From contig JAJYOU010000002.1 of assembly GCA_021795965.1 (NCBI GenBank), forward strand, positions 84,086-148,085: a stretch of DNA of 64,000 bases, in the 5' to 3' direction. Below are positions 1 to 9,800 of this stretch, one piece after another (position 1 is the stretch's first letter; every line of letters begins with the position of its first letter). Source of the DNA: Chloroflexota bacterium. Lineage in GTDB: Bacteria > Chloroflexota > Anaerolineae > Anaerolineales > Villigracilaceae. The position numbers and the translations under genes are program-made. The notes under the pieces were generated by a model. The model did no database searches. It had not been told where the DNA came from and saw only the letters and a program-made list of their open reading frames with translations.

Positions 1-1874
1 GTTTCACCCTCTTCCGCACACTGATGACCGCCTGGGATAACACTGCCCGCAGGCAAAACAACGCCCATATGTTTATTAATTCCACTCCGGCTGTCTATGA
101 AGCCTGGCTTCAAAACACCATTCAGTACACCCGCAAGAACCTGCCAGAAGACAAAAGGTTTATTTTTATCAACGCCTGGAACGAATGGGCTGAAGGCACT
201 CATCTTGAACCGGACAGGAAATTCGGCTATGCATACCTGCAGAGCACAATGGAAACGCTGCGCCAAGGTTCCAATAAACCTGAGCTTGATGCAAAGAGCA
301 CTGCGCCAATTTTCTCAAATCTAACCAAAAAACATCAAACTGCAGTCATCCTTCATTTATATTATCCGGATGTCTGGGAAGATATTTCCAGCTATCTCAA
401 GAACCTGAATGACGATTTCGATTTTTATGTTTCAATTCCCGTCAATGTTAAATTGGATGACGCTGAAATTTTAAAGACCTACCCCGATGCTCATATTTAC
501 CGCTGTAAAAACCAAGGCAGGGATATTCTGCCTTTTATACAGATTTTCAAATCCATTTACCCGCTCAATTACGCCTATGTCTGCAAAATCCACACCAAAA
601 AAACCACACATCGCGAGAACGGCGATCTTTGGCGTAAAGATTTGCTGGATAAATTGCTCGGCAGCGAAAAGAACATTCAGGATGCCAAAACAATGTTGGA
701 TGCTGATCCAAACCTGGGGCTGATCGCGCCGCGCGGTCATATTTTACCGGGGTTGCAATTTTTGGCAAAAAACGAGAAGGATGTGCTATTTCTGGCAAAC
801 AAAGCCGGTCTGAACCTTCACGAACTCCCTGAATTCAATTTCATTGCCGGGTCCATGTTCTGGTTTACCCCAAAAGCCATCTCTCCCATTCTTTTCATGG
901 GACTCAAAGAAAATGATTTTGGAATCGAAAAAGGGTTAAAAGACGGCACGCTTGCGCATGCCTTTGAAAGATTTTTTGGCCTGCTTGTGACAAAAAATGG
1001 ATACAAGATCGAGGAAATTGGAGAAAACAGCAAGGATTCGCCCAAATATGATTTTGCCGCCAGGATGCCTGCCGGTCACGCCAGGAGACCAAGTTCGGAT
1101 CCGGTGATAATTTACCAGGTCGGCAAGGTCGGCTCCCGCTCCATTTTACTTTCCCTCCAAAAAACCTATCAAAATCTGCACATGGATGTGCCGGTTCACC
1201 ATGTTCACGTACTCGCGAATTTGGATGAACTCGAAAATAACATGCGGAAGAATTTCGCCAACCCAGTCGATAACCTGGCTTACATCCGGAAATCGAAAGA
1301 GTTGCGCCGGCAAATTGACAATGATCAGAAAAAGAACTGGAAAATTATCAGCCTTGTCCGGGACCCGGTCGCCAGGAACATCGGTTCTTTTTTCCAGAAT
1401 TTGTATGAGTACATTCCTGACTGGCAGGAACAATTTAAAAACGGCAGTTTGAATCTCGATCTGCTCCAGGATTATTTCCTGAACAATGATTCAATCCATA
1501 TAGCAGCAGACTGGTGGTTCGAACAGCAGCTTAAACCGGTTTTTGGGATCGATGTTTTCGAAAGCGACTTTCCAAAGGAAGTTGGATATAAAATCTATAC
1601 CACGAACCCGAGGGCAAATCTCCTTCTCATTCGGCTCGAGAATCTCAATGATTGTGTGCAGCAGGCAATGGAAGACTTTTTAGGGATTGAGGATTTTAAA
1701 CTGTACAATACCAATGTAGGAGATGAAAAGGATTACGCCGAACTTTACAGGGCGTTCAAAGAAAAGCCACTTCCGAGAGAGTATGTTGAAAAAATGTATT
1801 CCACTACTTCGGCGAAACATTTCTACAGCCAGGAAGAACTTGATCGTTTTGCCAAACGCTGGCTAAAGAATTAA
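1..1874 (+). CDS. WbsX-like / RgpF-like / sulfotransferase-like multidomain protein (5' end outside window)
   Basis: The frame is open to the left edge (codons from base 3 have no stop), so the N-terminus is missing; residue numbers count from the Met at 24. Three parts are visible. Residues 1-80 carry FINAWNEWAEGTHLEPD, the C-terminal signature of the WbsX family found in O-antigen loci. Residues about 105-345 start with AVILHLYYPDVW and resemble rhamnan-synthesis protein F (RgpF). Residues about 360-616 start with a P-loop-like QVGKVGSRS and contain SLVRDPVARNIGSFF, as in capsular-polysaccharide sulfotransferase-like proteins that bind PAPS. The protein probably builds and decorates a surface glycan in the cytoplasm. 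It lies 37 nt before rfbC and may share its transcript. Family assignments are by motif; the combined activity is inferred. Confidence 0.75.
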   Translation, partial: FTLFRTLMTAWDNTARRQNNAHMFINSTPAVYEAWLQNTIQYTRKNLPEDKRFIFINAWNEWAEGTHLEPDRKFGYAYLQSTMETLRQGSNKPELDAKSTAPIFSNLTKKHQTAVILHLYYPDVWEDISSYLKNLNDDFDFYVSIPVNVKLDDAEILKTYPDAHIYRCKNQGRDILPFIQIFKSIYPLNYAYVCKIHTKKTTHRENGDLWRKDLLDKLLGSEKNIQDAKTMLDADPNLGLIAPRGHILPGLQFLAKNEKDVLFLANKAGLNLHELPEFNFIAGSMFWFTPKAISPILFMGLKENDFGIEKGLKDGTLAHAFERFFGLLVTKNGYKIEEIGENSKDSPKYDFAARMPAGHARRPSSDPVIIYQVGKVGSRSILLSLQKTYQNLHMDVPVHHVHVLANLDELENNMRKNFANPVDNLAYIRKSKELRRQIDNDQKKNWKIISLVRDPVARNIGSFFQNLYEYIPDWQEQFKNGSLNLDLLQDYFLNNDSIHIAADWWFEQQLKPVFGIDVFESDFPKEVGYKIYTTNPRANLLLIRLENLNDCVQQAMEDFLGIEDFKLYNTNVGDEKDYAELYRAFKEKPLPREYVEKMYSTTSAKHFYSQEELDRFAKRWLKN

Positions 1875-1911
1875 TGTCCTGAAAAATCATTTTATGCAGG
1901 TTGACAAGAGC

Positions 1912-2454
1912 ATGCAAATTATTCAAACCTCCATCCCTGATATCCTGATTATTGCTCCAAAAGTCTTTGGAGATGAGCGCGGGTTCTTCATGGAAACTTA
2001 CCAGGCTCAGCGCTTTTCAGAATTTGGCATCCCCTCAAATTTTGTCCAGGATAATCATTCCGGCTCGAGGCAGGGGATCCTGAGAGGCTTGCATTATCAA
2101 ATCCACCAGCCACAGGGAAAATTGGTCCGAGCGGTGGCGGGGGAAGTTTTTGATGTTGCAGTGGATATCCGCAAAAATTCACCCACCTTCGGTAAATGGG
2201 TTGGGGTGAACCTGACCGCACAGAATAAACAGCAGCTGTGGATTCCTGTTGGATTTGCACATGGTTTTTATGTAACAAGTGAATGGGCAGAAATTGTTTA
2301 TAAAGCCACCGATTATTACGCGCCAGAGTGGGAGAGATCCATTTTCTGGAATGACCCCCAGCTCGGCATCGAATGGCCGCAAATGTCAAAACCACCGGCT
2401 TTATCCAGCAAAGACGCAAATGGCGTGCTCCTCAAAGATGCAGAAACCTATTAA
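1912..2454 (+). CDS. rfbC: dTDP-4-dehydrorhamnose 3,5-epimerase
   Basis: RmlC/RfbC epimerises C3 and C5 of dTDP-4-keto-6-deoxyglucose, the third step of dTDP-L-rhamnose synthesis. Family landmarks are GDERGFFMETYQ near the N-terminus, DNHSGSRQGILRGLHYQ with the catalytic His, and VGFAHGFYVTSEWAEIVYKATDYY in the cupin core. From the ATG at 1912 the protein has 180 residues, the usual size. An in-frame ATG at 1894 would add six residues that do not match the family, so the later start is preferred. It is first in an rfbC-rfbB-rfbA-rfbD operon; rfbB starts 20 nt after its stop. Confidence 0.95.
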   Translation: MQIIQTSIPDILIIAPKVFGDERGFFMETYQAQRFSEFGIPSNFVQDNHSGSRQGILRGLHYQIHQPQGKLVRAVAGEVFDVAVDIRKNSPTFGKWVGVNLTAQNKQQLWIPVGFAHGFYVTSEWAEIVYKATDYYAPEWERSIFWNDPQLGIEWPQMSKPPALSSKDANGVLLKDAETY

Positions 2455-2474
2455 AACTACGGGATGAAAAAGAA

Positions 2475-3560
2475 ATGAAAAACGTACTGGTCACAGGCGG
2501 GGCAGGTTTTATCGGCTCAAATTTTATCCGTTTTCTTCTCTCCCACGAATCCGGTGTGCGGGTCATCAATCTGGATGTGCTGACTTATGCGGGCAGCCTG
2601 CTCAACCTCGAGGACCTGCCTGACCCGGAGCGGCACATTTTCATCAAGGGCGATATTTGTGACTCTGACCTGGTCAACAGCCTCTTCCAGAAGTACCAGA
2701 TCGAGACCGTCGTCCATTTTGCCGCCGAAAGTCATGTCGACCGCTCCATCCTCGGACCGGGACAATTTATCCAGACTAATATCATCGGCACCTTCACCCT
2801 GCTCGAAGCGGCGCGTCAAGCCTGGATCACGGACAAACTCACTCCTCTCGAAAATTGTCGCTTCCACCATGTTTCGACCGATGAAGTTTTTGGATCGTTG
2901 GGGCAAAACGACCCGCCCTTTAATGAAAATACCCCCTACTCGCCGCGATCACCCTATTCCGCCTCCAAAGCCTCCAGCGATCACCTGGTGCGGGCTTATC
3001 ACCACACTTATGGACTGCCGGTTTCGATCACCAACTGCACCAATAATTACGGACCATTTCAATTCCCCGAGAAGTTAATTCCATTGATGATCATCAATGC
3101 CGTGGCAGGCAAACCGCTGCCGGTCTACGGGGATGGAATGCAGGTTCGAGATTGGCTCTATGTCGATGATCACTGTGAGGCAATTTACCTGGTGCTAAAA
3201 AATGGACAACCAGGTGAAACCTATCCTGTCGGCGGTGATAATCAACCCCCCAACATTGAAATCATCCGCACCATTTGCGAGGTTCTGGATGAGCTTCTGC
3301 CTCAATCACCGCATGTTCCGCACAGTTCCCTGGTCAAGTACGTTCAAGACCGCCCTGGGCATGACCGCCGCTACGCCATGGATATCTCCAAAATTCGCAG
3401 CACCTTGGGCTGGTCACCGCGAAAAAACCTGAAAAGCGGACTGATGGAAACAGTTTCATGGTATCTTCAAAATCAGGATTGGATCAACGCGATCAATCAG
3501 CGGGGTGACTATAAAAACTGGATGCAGGATAACTACGCAGAGAGAGGTCAAAAAAAATGA
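2475..3560 (+). CDS. rfbB: dTDP-glucose 4,6-dehydratase
   Basis: RmlB/RfbB converts dTDP-glucose to dTDP-4-keto-6-deoxyglucose with a bound NAD. The protein is an extended SDR: the N-terminus is [17 protein letters not shown] (GxxGxxG), followed by [21 protein letters not shown] and the catalytic YSASK, then [15 protein letters not shown]. The frame is open upstream to 2373, but those 34 residues overlap rfbC and precede the Rossmann strand, so the ATG at 2475 is chosen, giving 361 residues. Its stop overlaps the rfbA start by 4 nt (ATGA), which suggests translational coupling. Confidence 0.96.
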   Translation: MKNVLVTGGAGFIGSNFIRFLLSHESGVRVINLDVLTYAGSLLNLEDLPDPERHIFIKGDICDSDLVNSLFQKYQIETVVHFAAESHVDRSILGPGQFIQTNIIGTFTLLEAARQAWITDKLTPLENCRFHHVSTDEVFGSLGQNDPPFNENTPYSPRSPYSASKASSDHLVRAYHHTYGLPVSITNCTNNYGPFQFPEKLIPLMIINAVAGKPLPVYGDGMQVRDWLYVDDHCEAIYLVLKNGQPGETYPVGGDNQPPNIEIIRTICEVLDELLPQSPHVPHSSLVKYVQDRPGHDRRYAMDISKIRSTLGWSPRKNLKSGLMETVSWYLQNQDWINAINQRGDYKNWMQDNYAERGQKK

Positions 3561-4426
3561 AAGGGATCATCCTCGCAGGCGGTAAAGGTACCCGGCTGTA
3601 TCCGATCACGATCGGTGTCAGCAAACAAATGCTTCCAGTGTATGACAAGCCGATGATCTATTATCCTCTTTCCATGCTCATGCTGGCAGGCATCCGTGAA
3701 ATTTTAATCATCAGCACTCCTGAAGATTTACCCGATTTCCGCCGTCTCCTCGGGGATGGCAAAAAATGGGGTCTGACCTTTGTTTATGCCGAACAACCTG
3801 AACCCCGCGGACTCGCAGAAGCATTCATCATCGGCAGCGATTTTCTCATGGGCGATTGCGCCTGCCTGATCCTGGGCGACAATATTTTCTATGGGCATGG
3901 GCTGCCCCAGATCCTTGAATCTGCGGCTGGCTTGAAGGAAGGTGCCATCGTCTTTGCATACGAAGTACGCGACCCTGAACGCTACGGAGTGGTGGAATTT
4001 GATGAAAACGGGATGGCTGTCAGCCTGGAAGAAAAACCTGAAAAACCAAAATCCAATTATGCCGTCCCGGGGATTTATTTTTACGATGCAAAAGTCACCC
4101 AGCTTGCTGCCAGCCTCAAGCCTTCCAAACGCGGCGAGCTTGAAATTACTGATCTCAACCGGCTTTACATGGAAAGAAAACAGCTCCAGGTCAATGACCT
4201 CGGGCGGGGAATCGCCTGGCTGGATGCAGGTACACACGAATCGCTTTTACAGGCAGCAAATTTTGTCCAGACGGTGGAAGAACGACAGGGGTTGATGATC
4301 TCCTCTCCCGAGGAGATTGCCTTTCGCCAGGGTTATATTTCCCGGGCTGAGCTGGCTGCCCTGGCAGCCCCGCTCAAAAGCAACAGCTACGGGCAATATC
4401 TGCAAAGACTCGCAGACAAGGCTTGA
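3557..4426 (+). CDS. rfbA: glucose-1-phosphate thymidylyltransferase
   Basis: RmlA/RfbA joins glucose-1-phosphate and dTTP to make dTDP-glucose, the first committed step to dTDP-rhamnose. The signature [16 protein letters not shown] is at the N-terminus, followed by [18 protein letters not shown]; later landmarks are [12 protein letters not shown] (metal-binding Asp), VPGIYFYD and [13 protein letters not shown]. The length of 289 residues matches the short RmlA type. The start overlaps the rfbB stop (ATGA). The next gene begins at the stop codon or just after it, so the four rhamnose genes form one tightly packed unit. Confidence 0.96.
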   Translation: MKGIILAGGKGTRLYPITIGVSKQMLPVYDKPMIYYPLSMLMLAGIREILIISTPEDLPDFRRLLGDGKKWGLTFVYAEQPEPRGLAEAFIIGSDFLMGDCACLILGDNIFYGHGLPQILESAAGLKEGAIVFAYEVRDPERYGVVEFDENGMAVSLEEKPEKPKSNYAVPGIYFYDAKVTQLAASLKPSKRGELEITDLNRLYMERKQLQVNDLGRGIAWLDAGTHESLLQAANFVQTVEERQGLMISSPEEIAFRQGYISRAELAALAAPLKSNSYGQYLQRLADKA

Positions 4427-4428
4427 TC

Positions 4429-5295
4429 ATGAAGATTCTTTTACTGGGAAAAAACGGTCAGCTCGGCTGGGAACTTCAAAGGACGCTTGCACCGCTGGGA
4501 TCGATCACGCCGCTCGATTACGAGGATTTGAACCTGGAAAATGTGGATGAGGTGCGCAGCACCATTCGAAAGCTCAAACCCCAGGTCATTGTCAACGCAT
4601 CCGCCTATACCGCTGTCGATAAAGCCGAAACCGAGCCGGAAAAAGCCTATGCCATCAATGCCACCATCCCCGGCGTCCTGGCAGAAGAAGCCAAAGCTCT
4701 CGATTCGATCCTGATCCATTTTTCAACGGATTACGTTTTCGACGGTCGAAAAGGTTCGACTTACACCGAAAAGGATACCCCCAACCCTCTCAATATCTAT
4801 GGTAAAAGCAAGCTCGCCGGTGAAAAAGCCATCGAAGCTGTTTCAGCCAAAGCACTGACCTTGCGCACCAGCTGGGTCTACAGCCTGCGCAAAGGCGGAT
4901 TTGTCAACAAAGTCCTCGAATGGTCCCGGTCCCAGGAAACCATGCGCATCGTTTCAGACCAGGTCGCCAATCCCACCTGGGCGCGTATGCTGGCACAGGT
5001 GACCTCGCTCCTGCTGGGACGAGGCGGCGCTTACATCGCGGAACGTGCTGGACTGTATCACCTGGCTGGAAACGGTTATACCAGCCGCTACGATTGGACC
5101 AAGCAAATCCTGGCTTTGGATCCTGCCAGGCACGAGCAGCGCGTCAGGAACCTCCTGCCAGCCCTTTCGACAGACTTCCCCACCCCAGCGGAACGACCGC
5201 TATTCTCCGCCCTGGATAATTCAAAATTCGACGAAGATTTTGGTGTAAAGCTAACCGGTTGGGAATTAGCCCTGGCTCAAGCCATGGATTATTAA
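4429..5295 (+). CDS. rfbD: dTDP-4-dehydrorhamnose reductase
   Basis: RmlD/RfbD uses NAD(P)H to reduce dTDP-4-keto-L-rhamnose to dTDP-L-rhamnose, the last step of the pathway. The N-terminus is MKILLLGKNGQLGWELQ, with VNASAYTAVDKAE, HFSTDYVFDG and the catalytic YGKSK following. The length of 288 residues is typical. A TTG at 4423 would add two residues and overlap the rfbA stop, but the ATG at 4429 gives the standard N-terminus. No hairpin terminator was seen in the 115 nt before the next gene. Confidence 0.95.
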   Translation: MKILLLGKNGQLGWELQRTLAPLGSITPLDYEDLNLENVDEVRSTIRKLKPQVIVNASAYTAVDKAETEPEKAYAINATIPGVLAEEAKALDSILIHFSTDYVFDGRKGSTYTEKDTPNPLNIYGKSKLAGEKAIEAVSAKALTLRTSWVYSLRKGGFVNKVLEWSRSQETMRIVSDQVANPTWARMLAQVTSLLLGRGGAYIAERAGLYHLAGNGYTSRYDWTKQILALDPARHEQRVRNLLPALSTDFPTPAERPLFSALDNSKFDEDFGVKLTGWELALAQAMDY

Positions 5296-5410
5296 CTGAT
5301 GCAATCTCCCTGCCAATTATTCCCATTTTATTGTTTGATATTTTTCGTCCCGGCTGCTGTCGCTTCTCCGGGGATGGCCACAATCTCTTCGATCCCATCA
5401 TGGAGATTGA

Positions 5411-7498
5411 ATGAAAACTAATTCAACTGCCGGGAAAAGCCCACTTGAAAAAACTTTCATTTTATTAACCATTCTCCTGCTGGCTTTTTTTGTCATTAAA
5501 TGCGTTTCTGTAACGCTCACTTATCCTTTTTCCTTTGATGGCGGGATGAATGCCCAGGTGGCGCATAATCTTGCTCATTCCTTGAATTACTCCACCTCTT
5601 ACGATACCAACATCCATTTTGATCCGATCATTCAAACCGGTATTCCGGTCTTACTGCCCGTTGCCATATTCTTTAGAATCTTTGGAGAATCTTTTGCCAG
5701 CGGTTTGGCAATCAATGCCATTTATTTGATTCTGCTGCTGCTGGCGATCATTTATTACGAGATCGTGGCATTAAAATTTAATATTTATTTTGTCTTTTTG
5801 TCTGTTTTACTGTTTTTCGGAACCCCTTCACTTTTTAACTTCGGCTTCGGGCTGTACGGAGAACTTCCTGCCCTTTTCTTTTTTATGTTGTTTTTGGTGC
5901 TTTATCAAAAGTACCAAACCACGAACAAGAAAAACTTTCTGCTCTTTGCTGGACTTTCATTCGGACTCGGGTATTTAACCAAAACCGTCATACTGATTGC
6001 CCTACCCGCAATCGCTGCTGCTTTTATTTTGGATTTTCTGACCATACCGAATTCTGCTCGCAAAAGAAAAATGCAAGACTTTGCTCTTCTAATTTTGGGC
6101 ATGCTCCTGCCAATCCTGCTTTTTGAAACTTACAAATTGTTCTCCCTCGGGTTCCCAGCTTATTCCACCTGGTGGAGCGAGCAGTTTAAATCCATCCTGA
6201 TGCAAGCCGGCGTGAAAAAAGGTTATTCAGATACAGATGGGATTCTGATCAAATTTATCACCCATCTCAAATTGCTCTCAGCCAGTCTAATCGTTCATTA
6301 CTGGATTATCATCGCCCAACTGGCAGTTTTGGTTGCTGCATTTGCCCTCATTTCCCTGCAGCGCTTGAAGCAGATTTTATCCAGGCAGACAACCCAGCTA
6401 AAAAATGATTGGGTTTTATCCAATGATTTTTACATCCTGCTGGTGACAACCCTTTCCTACTTTGGCTGGTGGCTACTGATCACCCCAACCCTGAAAGCCT
6501 TTTATCGCCGCATCATTGATGGCACAATCTTGTTTGAAATTTGTTTTATCGCAATTTTATTCCTGTTGTATCAATGGATTCCCACTTTGGTCAACCGCAG
6601 CAAAGTCAAAAATCCCGGGTTTTTGATCAAGGTTTTTTCAGTTTCTTTCTTCCTGTTAATTTTCGCTTCTGCCTCTCTATTTCTCCTAAATTCAAGCAAT
6701 CATCTTCTATCTTTCCAGGATACACCCACAAAAACCTCCATCCTGGAAGCCGCAAAAATCATTAAAAAACTTCCTGAAAAAGCGATCCTGGCAGGCTATG
6801 GGTGGTGGCAGTCGCCAAATATTTCATTTGCCTCCGGAAGAAATTTTTCGAATTATTATAAAATATCCACCACTGATTTTCAGAATTCAAAAAAACCCAA
6901 GTACCTGGTGGTGGAAAATTTTAATTTCGATAAAAATAAATCCTTCATAAAAAATATACTTTTTTCGACGGAAAATAAAATAGTTTACTCCAGGAATGAT
7001 ATTTATATTTATCACTTAATCAAAAAATATTCACCGCCGAAAATCCATTTTACAACCAGCGAAAAATTGCTCGCATCCTCAAAAAGCTTTGATTTTACAG
7101 AAAAATCAACTGAAAATAATCCATCCATCAAAAATGTCTATTGGGACAAGGCTGATCCCTATATTGGGAAATGGGCTCAGCCAGAATCGGCATATCTCTT
7201 AAAATTTGACCAGGAAAAATTCCTGAAGGTAAAACTGTTTTTCCCGGACCTGGATAATTATCATAATGACCATCTTGTGGTCAGTATTTTCATCAACAAC
7301 ATGCTTGTCTCCAACTACAAGGTGGAAAAACCGGGTTTGCAAATTATTGATGTGCCGCTCGAAAACATTCATGCCGGAACCATCTCGCTGAAACTTGCCC
7401 TGAATGCGCATTACGTTTTGGACGATGATCCGAGGAATCTTGGTTTCTTGATCCAATCCATTAATTTTTCAGAATCCTCCAGTTCGGAGAAAAAATAA
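5411..7498 (+). CDS. GT-C fold membrane glycosyltransferase-like protein
   Basis: A 695-residue integral membrane protein. A first helix (about residues 15-37) is followed by a loop with YPFSFDGGMNAQVAHNL, which resembles the acidic first loop of GT-C enzymes of the PMT/ArnT type that use lipid-linked sugar donors. About ten more hydrophobic segments run to residue 430, followed by a soluble domain of about 260 residues, presumably outside the membrane. GGAGA lies 5 nt before the ATG. From about 6700 the gene is visibly richer in A+T, with runs of Lys, Asn and Phe codons, unlike the neighbouring rfb genes. It probably transfers a sugar to an extracytoplasmic acceptor; donor and acceptor are unknown. 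Confidence 0.7.
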   Translation: MKTNSTAGKSPLEKTFILLTILLLAFFVIKCVSVTLTYPFSFDGGMNAQVAHNLAHSLNYSTSYDTNIHFDPIIQTGIPVLLPVAIFFRIFGESFASGLAINAIYLILLLLAIIYYEIVALKFNIYFVFLSVLLFFGTPSLFNFGFGLYGELPALFFFMLFLVLYQKYQTTNKKNFLLFAGLSFGLGYLTKTVILIALPAIAAAFILDFLTIPNSARKRKMQDFALLILGMLLPILLFETYKLFSLGFPAYSTWWSEQFKSILMQAGVKKGYSDTDGILIKFITHLKLLSASLIVHYWIIIAQLAVLVAAFALISLQRLKQILSRQTTQLKNDWVLSNDFYILLVTTLSYFGWWLLITPTLKAFYRRIIDGTILFEICFIAILFLLYQWIPTLVNRSKVKNPGFLIKVFSVSFFLLIFASASLFLLNSSNHLLSFQDTPTKTSILEAAKIIKKLPEKAILAGYGWWQSPNISFASGRNFSNYYKISTTDFQNSKKPKYLVVENFNFDKNKSFIKNILFSTENKIVYSRNDIYIYHLIKKYSPPKIHFTTSEKLLASSKSFDFTEKSTENNPSIKNVYWDKADPYIGKWAQPESAYLLKFDQEKFLKVKLFFPDLDNYHNDHLVVSIFINNMLVSNYKVEKPGLQIIDVPLENIHAGTISLKLALNAHYVLDDDPRNLGFLIQSINFSESSSSEKK

Positions 7499-7634
7499 AC
7501 CCACAAAAAGGTTGATTTTCGCTGTTTTTGGGCAACTAATCAGTGTTTTGACTTTATAATCAATTCAGCATCATTCACACAACACATGACCGGTAAATGA
7601 TTTTAACCATTCACCCAAACATCCGACAAATCGA

Positions 7635-8654
7635 ATGACCAAACTCGTAATCCAAATTCCATGTTTCAACGAAGCAGCTTCCATTGCCGGCACCCTCCGC
7701 GATCTGCCCAAATCCATCCCGGGGATTGATGAAATCAATGTGCTGGTGATTGATGATGGTTCACAGGACAACACTGCGCAGACCGCCCTCGAGAATGGTG
7801 CTGACTTTGTCATTCAGCACCCCGTCAACCGCGGTCTGGCTCGGGCTTTCATCACCGGCATTCAAACCTCGCTCGCGCTGGGTGCCGATATCATCATCAA
7901 TACGGATGCGGACAACCAGTATCCCGGACGCTATATTTCCGAGCTGGTCAGCCCCATCCTGGCAGGCGCTGCGAATATCGTCATCGGCGACCGGCAGGTC
8001 AATAAAAACCAGCATTTTTCACCTCTCAAGCGCCGGTTGGAAGCCCTGGGCAGCTGGTTGATGCGCAAGGTTTCCGACACCGACGTCCCGGATGCCCCAA
8101 GCGGATTTCGCGCCTATTCGAGGTTTGCCGCCCTCCGGTTGCAGGTCTATAACCAGTATTCCTACACTCTCGAAACCCTGATCCAGGCTGGACGCGACCG
8201 CATGAAATTAACCCACCTGCCGATCGAGACCAATCCCACCACCAGACCGTCCCGACTGCATAAGGGCATCTTTAATTTCATCTGGCGCCAAAGCGGCACG
8301 ATCATTCGTTCCTTTGTTTTATACCAGCCGCTGAAAACGTTTGCCCTGGTCAGCATCCCCTTCCTGCTTTCGTCCCTCATCCTGATCGGCAGGTTCTTAT
8401 ATTATTATTTGCTGCACCAAACTTCTGTCGGTCGTTATGCCCAGTCGGTTTCCATCGGCGGCACGCTCGGCATTTTCGGGATTCTGCTCTTGATGATTGG
8501 ATTGATCGGCGACGCAGTCCGCACCAATCGACAGATGATGGAAGAAATCATGATCTACCAGCGGGATAGCCAGCGATTAACCGATCACCATACTGAATTC
8601 CAGGGATGCCGCCTGTTGAAGCGCAGCGACAATGAATCGCTTGATGCAAAATAG
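7635..8654 (+). CDS. family 2 glycosyltransferase with C-terminal membrane helices
   Basis: Residues 1-230 form a GT2 domain of the polyprenyl-phosphate sugar synthase (DPM1/ArnC) type: IQIPCFNEAASIAGTL, VLVIDDGSQDNTA, and INTDADNQYPG with the metal-binding DxD-like acidic group. Two hydrophobic segments follow (about 233-255 and 275-297), then a short cytoplasmic tail with the region RTNRQMMEE seen in this class. Such enzymes load a sugar on undecaprenyl phosphate, which could feed the GT-C enzyme encoded just upstream (inference). The 136-nt gap before it contains TATAAT near 7555 but no convincing -35. Confidence 0.85.
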   Translation: MTKLVIQIPCFNEAASIAGTLRDLPKSIPGIDEINVLVIDDGSQDNTAQTALENGADFVIQHPVNRGLARAFITGIQTSLALGADIIINTDADNQYPGRYISELVSPILAGAANIVIGDRQVNKNQHFSPLKRRLEALGSWLMRKVSDTDVPDAPSGFRAYSRFAALRLQVYNQYSYTLETLIQAGRDRMKLTHLPIETNPTTRPSRLHKGIFNFIWRQSGTIIRSFVLYQPLKTFALVSIPFLLSSLILIGRFLYYYLLHQTSVGRYAQSVSIGGTLGIFGILLLMIGLIGDAVRTNRQMMEEIMIYQRDSQRLTDHHTEFQGCRLLKRSDNESLDAK

Positions 8655-8729
8655 ATTCCAGAACCCTCTCATTTGCGATTCACCCGCTTTTCAAGACCCT
8701 CGACATTCAAAAAAGCCGGAGCTCGTAAT

Positions 8730-9776
8730 TTGAGAATCTTATTTGTGACTCGCTCCTTTCCACCCGGCATTGGGGGGATGGAAAAATTTGCCTTTGATTT
8801 TTTTGAAAATTATCACCAGGGAGCTCCCATTGATCTGCTGGCGAACACCCGCGGGAAAAAATACCTGCCCCTGTTTCTCTTGAGAGTCATTTTTACACTC
8901 CTTTTTCGTTCCCGCGATTATGACCTGATCCATATTTATGATGCTGTTTTATCACCGCTGGTCGTGTTGGTCAGGGCGGTCTCCCGCGCAAAAGTGACCT
9001 TCACGGTCAACGGACTGGATATTGTTTTTTCCAGGTTTGGCTACCAAAAATTTATGCCTTATTTCCTGAAAAAAGCGGACCTGATCATCCCCATCAGCCA
9101 GTTTACAGCTGAGCAGTGCCTGCGGCGCGGAATCCCAGCCGAAAAAATCAGGGTCATCCCGGTCGGGTATGCTTTTAACCCGCCCAACCCGCTTTCAAAT
9201 TCAAAGAAGCAGGAAATCCTGGCGAAGTACAGTTTGCGAACGCCGGGACAAAAAATATTATTAACCGTCGGCAGGCTGGTCAGGCGTAAAGGTCAGGCCT
9301 GGTTTATCGAAAATGTGCTCCCCAGACTGCCCGCCAGCACCCGTTACCTGATTGCCGGGGTTGGACCGGAATTTGAAAACATCAAAAACCTGATCGAGGA
9401 AAAAAAATTATCGGAACAGGTCACGCTGCTGGGTGCAATCAGCGACAGCGAAAAAAATGAGCTGTATGCGGCTGCTGATCTCTTCATCATGCCCAACATT
9501 TCTGTGGAAAATGACCAGGAAGGTTTTGGGATTGTTCTGCTGGAAGCGGGAGAGCACCAGCTGCCGGTCATTGCCTCCAACATCGAAGGGATCATGGATG
9601 TTGTTTTCGACCAGTCAACGGGATTTCTCATCCAGGAGCGCGACGCCCAGGGGTTTATCGCTGCCATCGAAAACTGCGCGTTGGACACTGCCAAAATTCC
9701 CAAAATCCTCGAAGATTCATTTGGCTGGGATAAAGTGATACACTCCTACAAAATGGCTTTTGAAGCTTTGTTTTAA
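8730..9776 (+). CDS. family 4 glycosyltransferase
   Basis: A GT4 retaining glycosyltransferase with a GT-B fold. The N-terminus has RILFVTRSFPPGIGGMEKF; the donor domain shows KILLTVGRLVRRKGQ, IAGVGPEFENIK and the E-x7-E segment around QEGFGIVLLEAGEHQLPV. It probably moves a nucleotide-sugar residue onto a growing lipid-linked glycan. The frame is open back to a TTG at 8673 with no ribosome site. The TTG at 8730 has GGAG 8 nt upstream and puts the first beta strand at the N-terminus, so it is preferred (348 residues). It sits between a GT2 gene and a sulfotransferase gene on the same strand. Confidence 0.85.
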   Translation: MRILFVTRSFPPGIGGMEKFAFDFFENYHQGAPIDLLANTRGKKYLPLFLLRVIFTLLFRSRDYDLIHIYDAVLSPLVVLVRAVSRAKVTFTVNGLDIVFSRFGYQKFMPYFLKKADLIIPISQFTAEQCLRRGIPAEKIRVIPVGYAFNPPNPLSNSKKQEILAKYSLRTPGQKILLTVGRLVRRKGQAWFIENVLPRLPASTRYLIAGVGPEFENIKNLIEEKKLSEQVTLLGAISDSEKNELYAAADLFIMPNISVENDQEGFGIVLLEAGEHQLPVIASNIEGIMDVVFDQSTGFLIQERDAQGFIAAIENCALDTAKIPKILEDSFGWDKVIHSYKMAFEALF

Positions 9777-9800
9777 AAAATTGACCCCTTAGGATGCCCC

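Noticed and set aside
2517..2906. Open frame on the minus strand inside rfbB
   Set aside because: It is a codon-bias shadow of rfbB; no family match or ribosome site.
7555..7560. TATAAT before the GT2 gene at 7635 as a full promoter
   Set aside because: A TTGACT lies directly before it with no room for a spacer, and no -35 is found at 16-18 nt.
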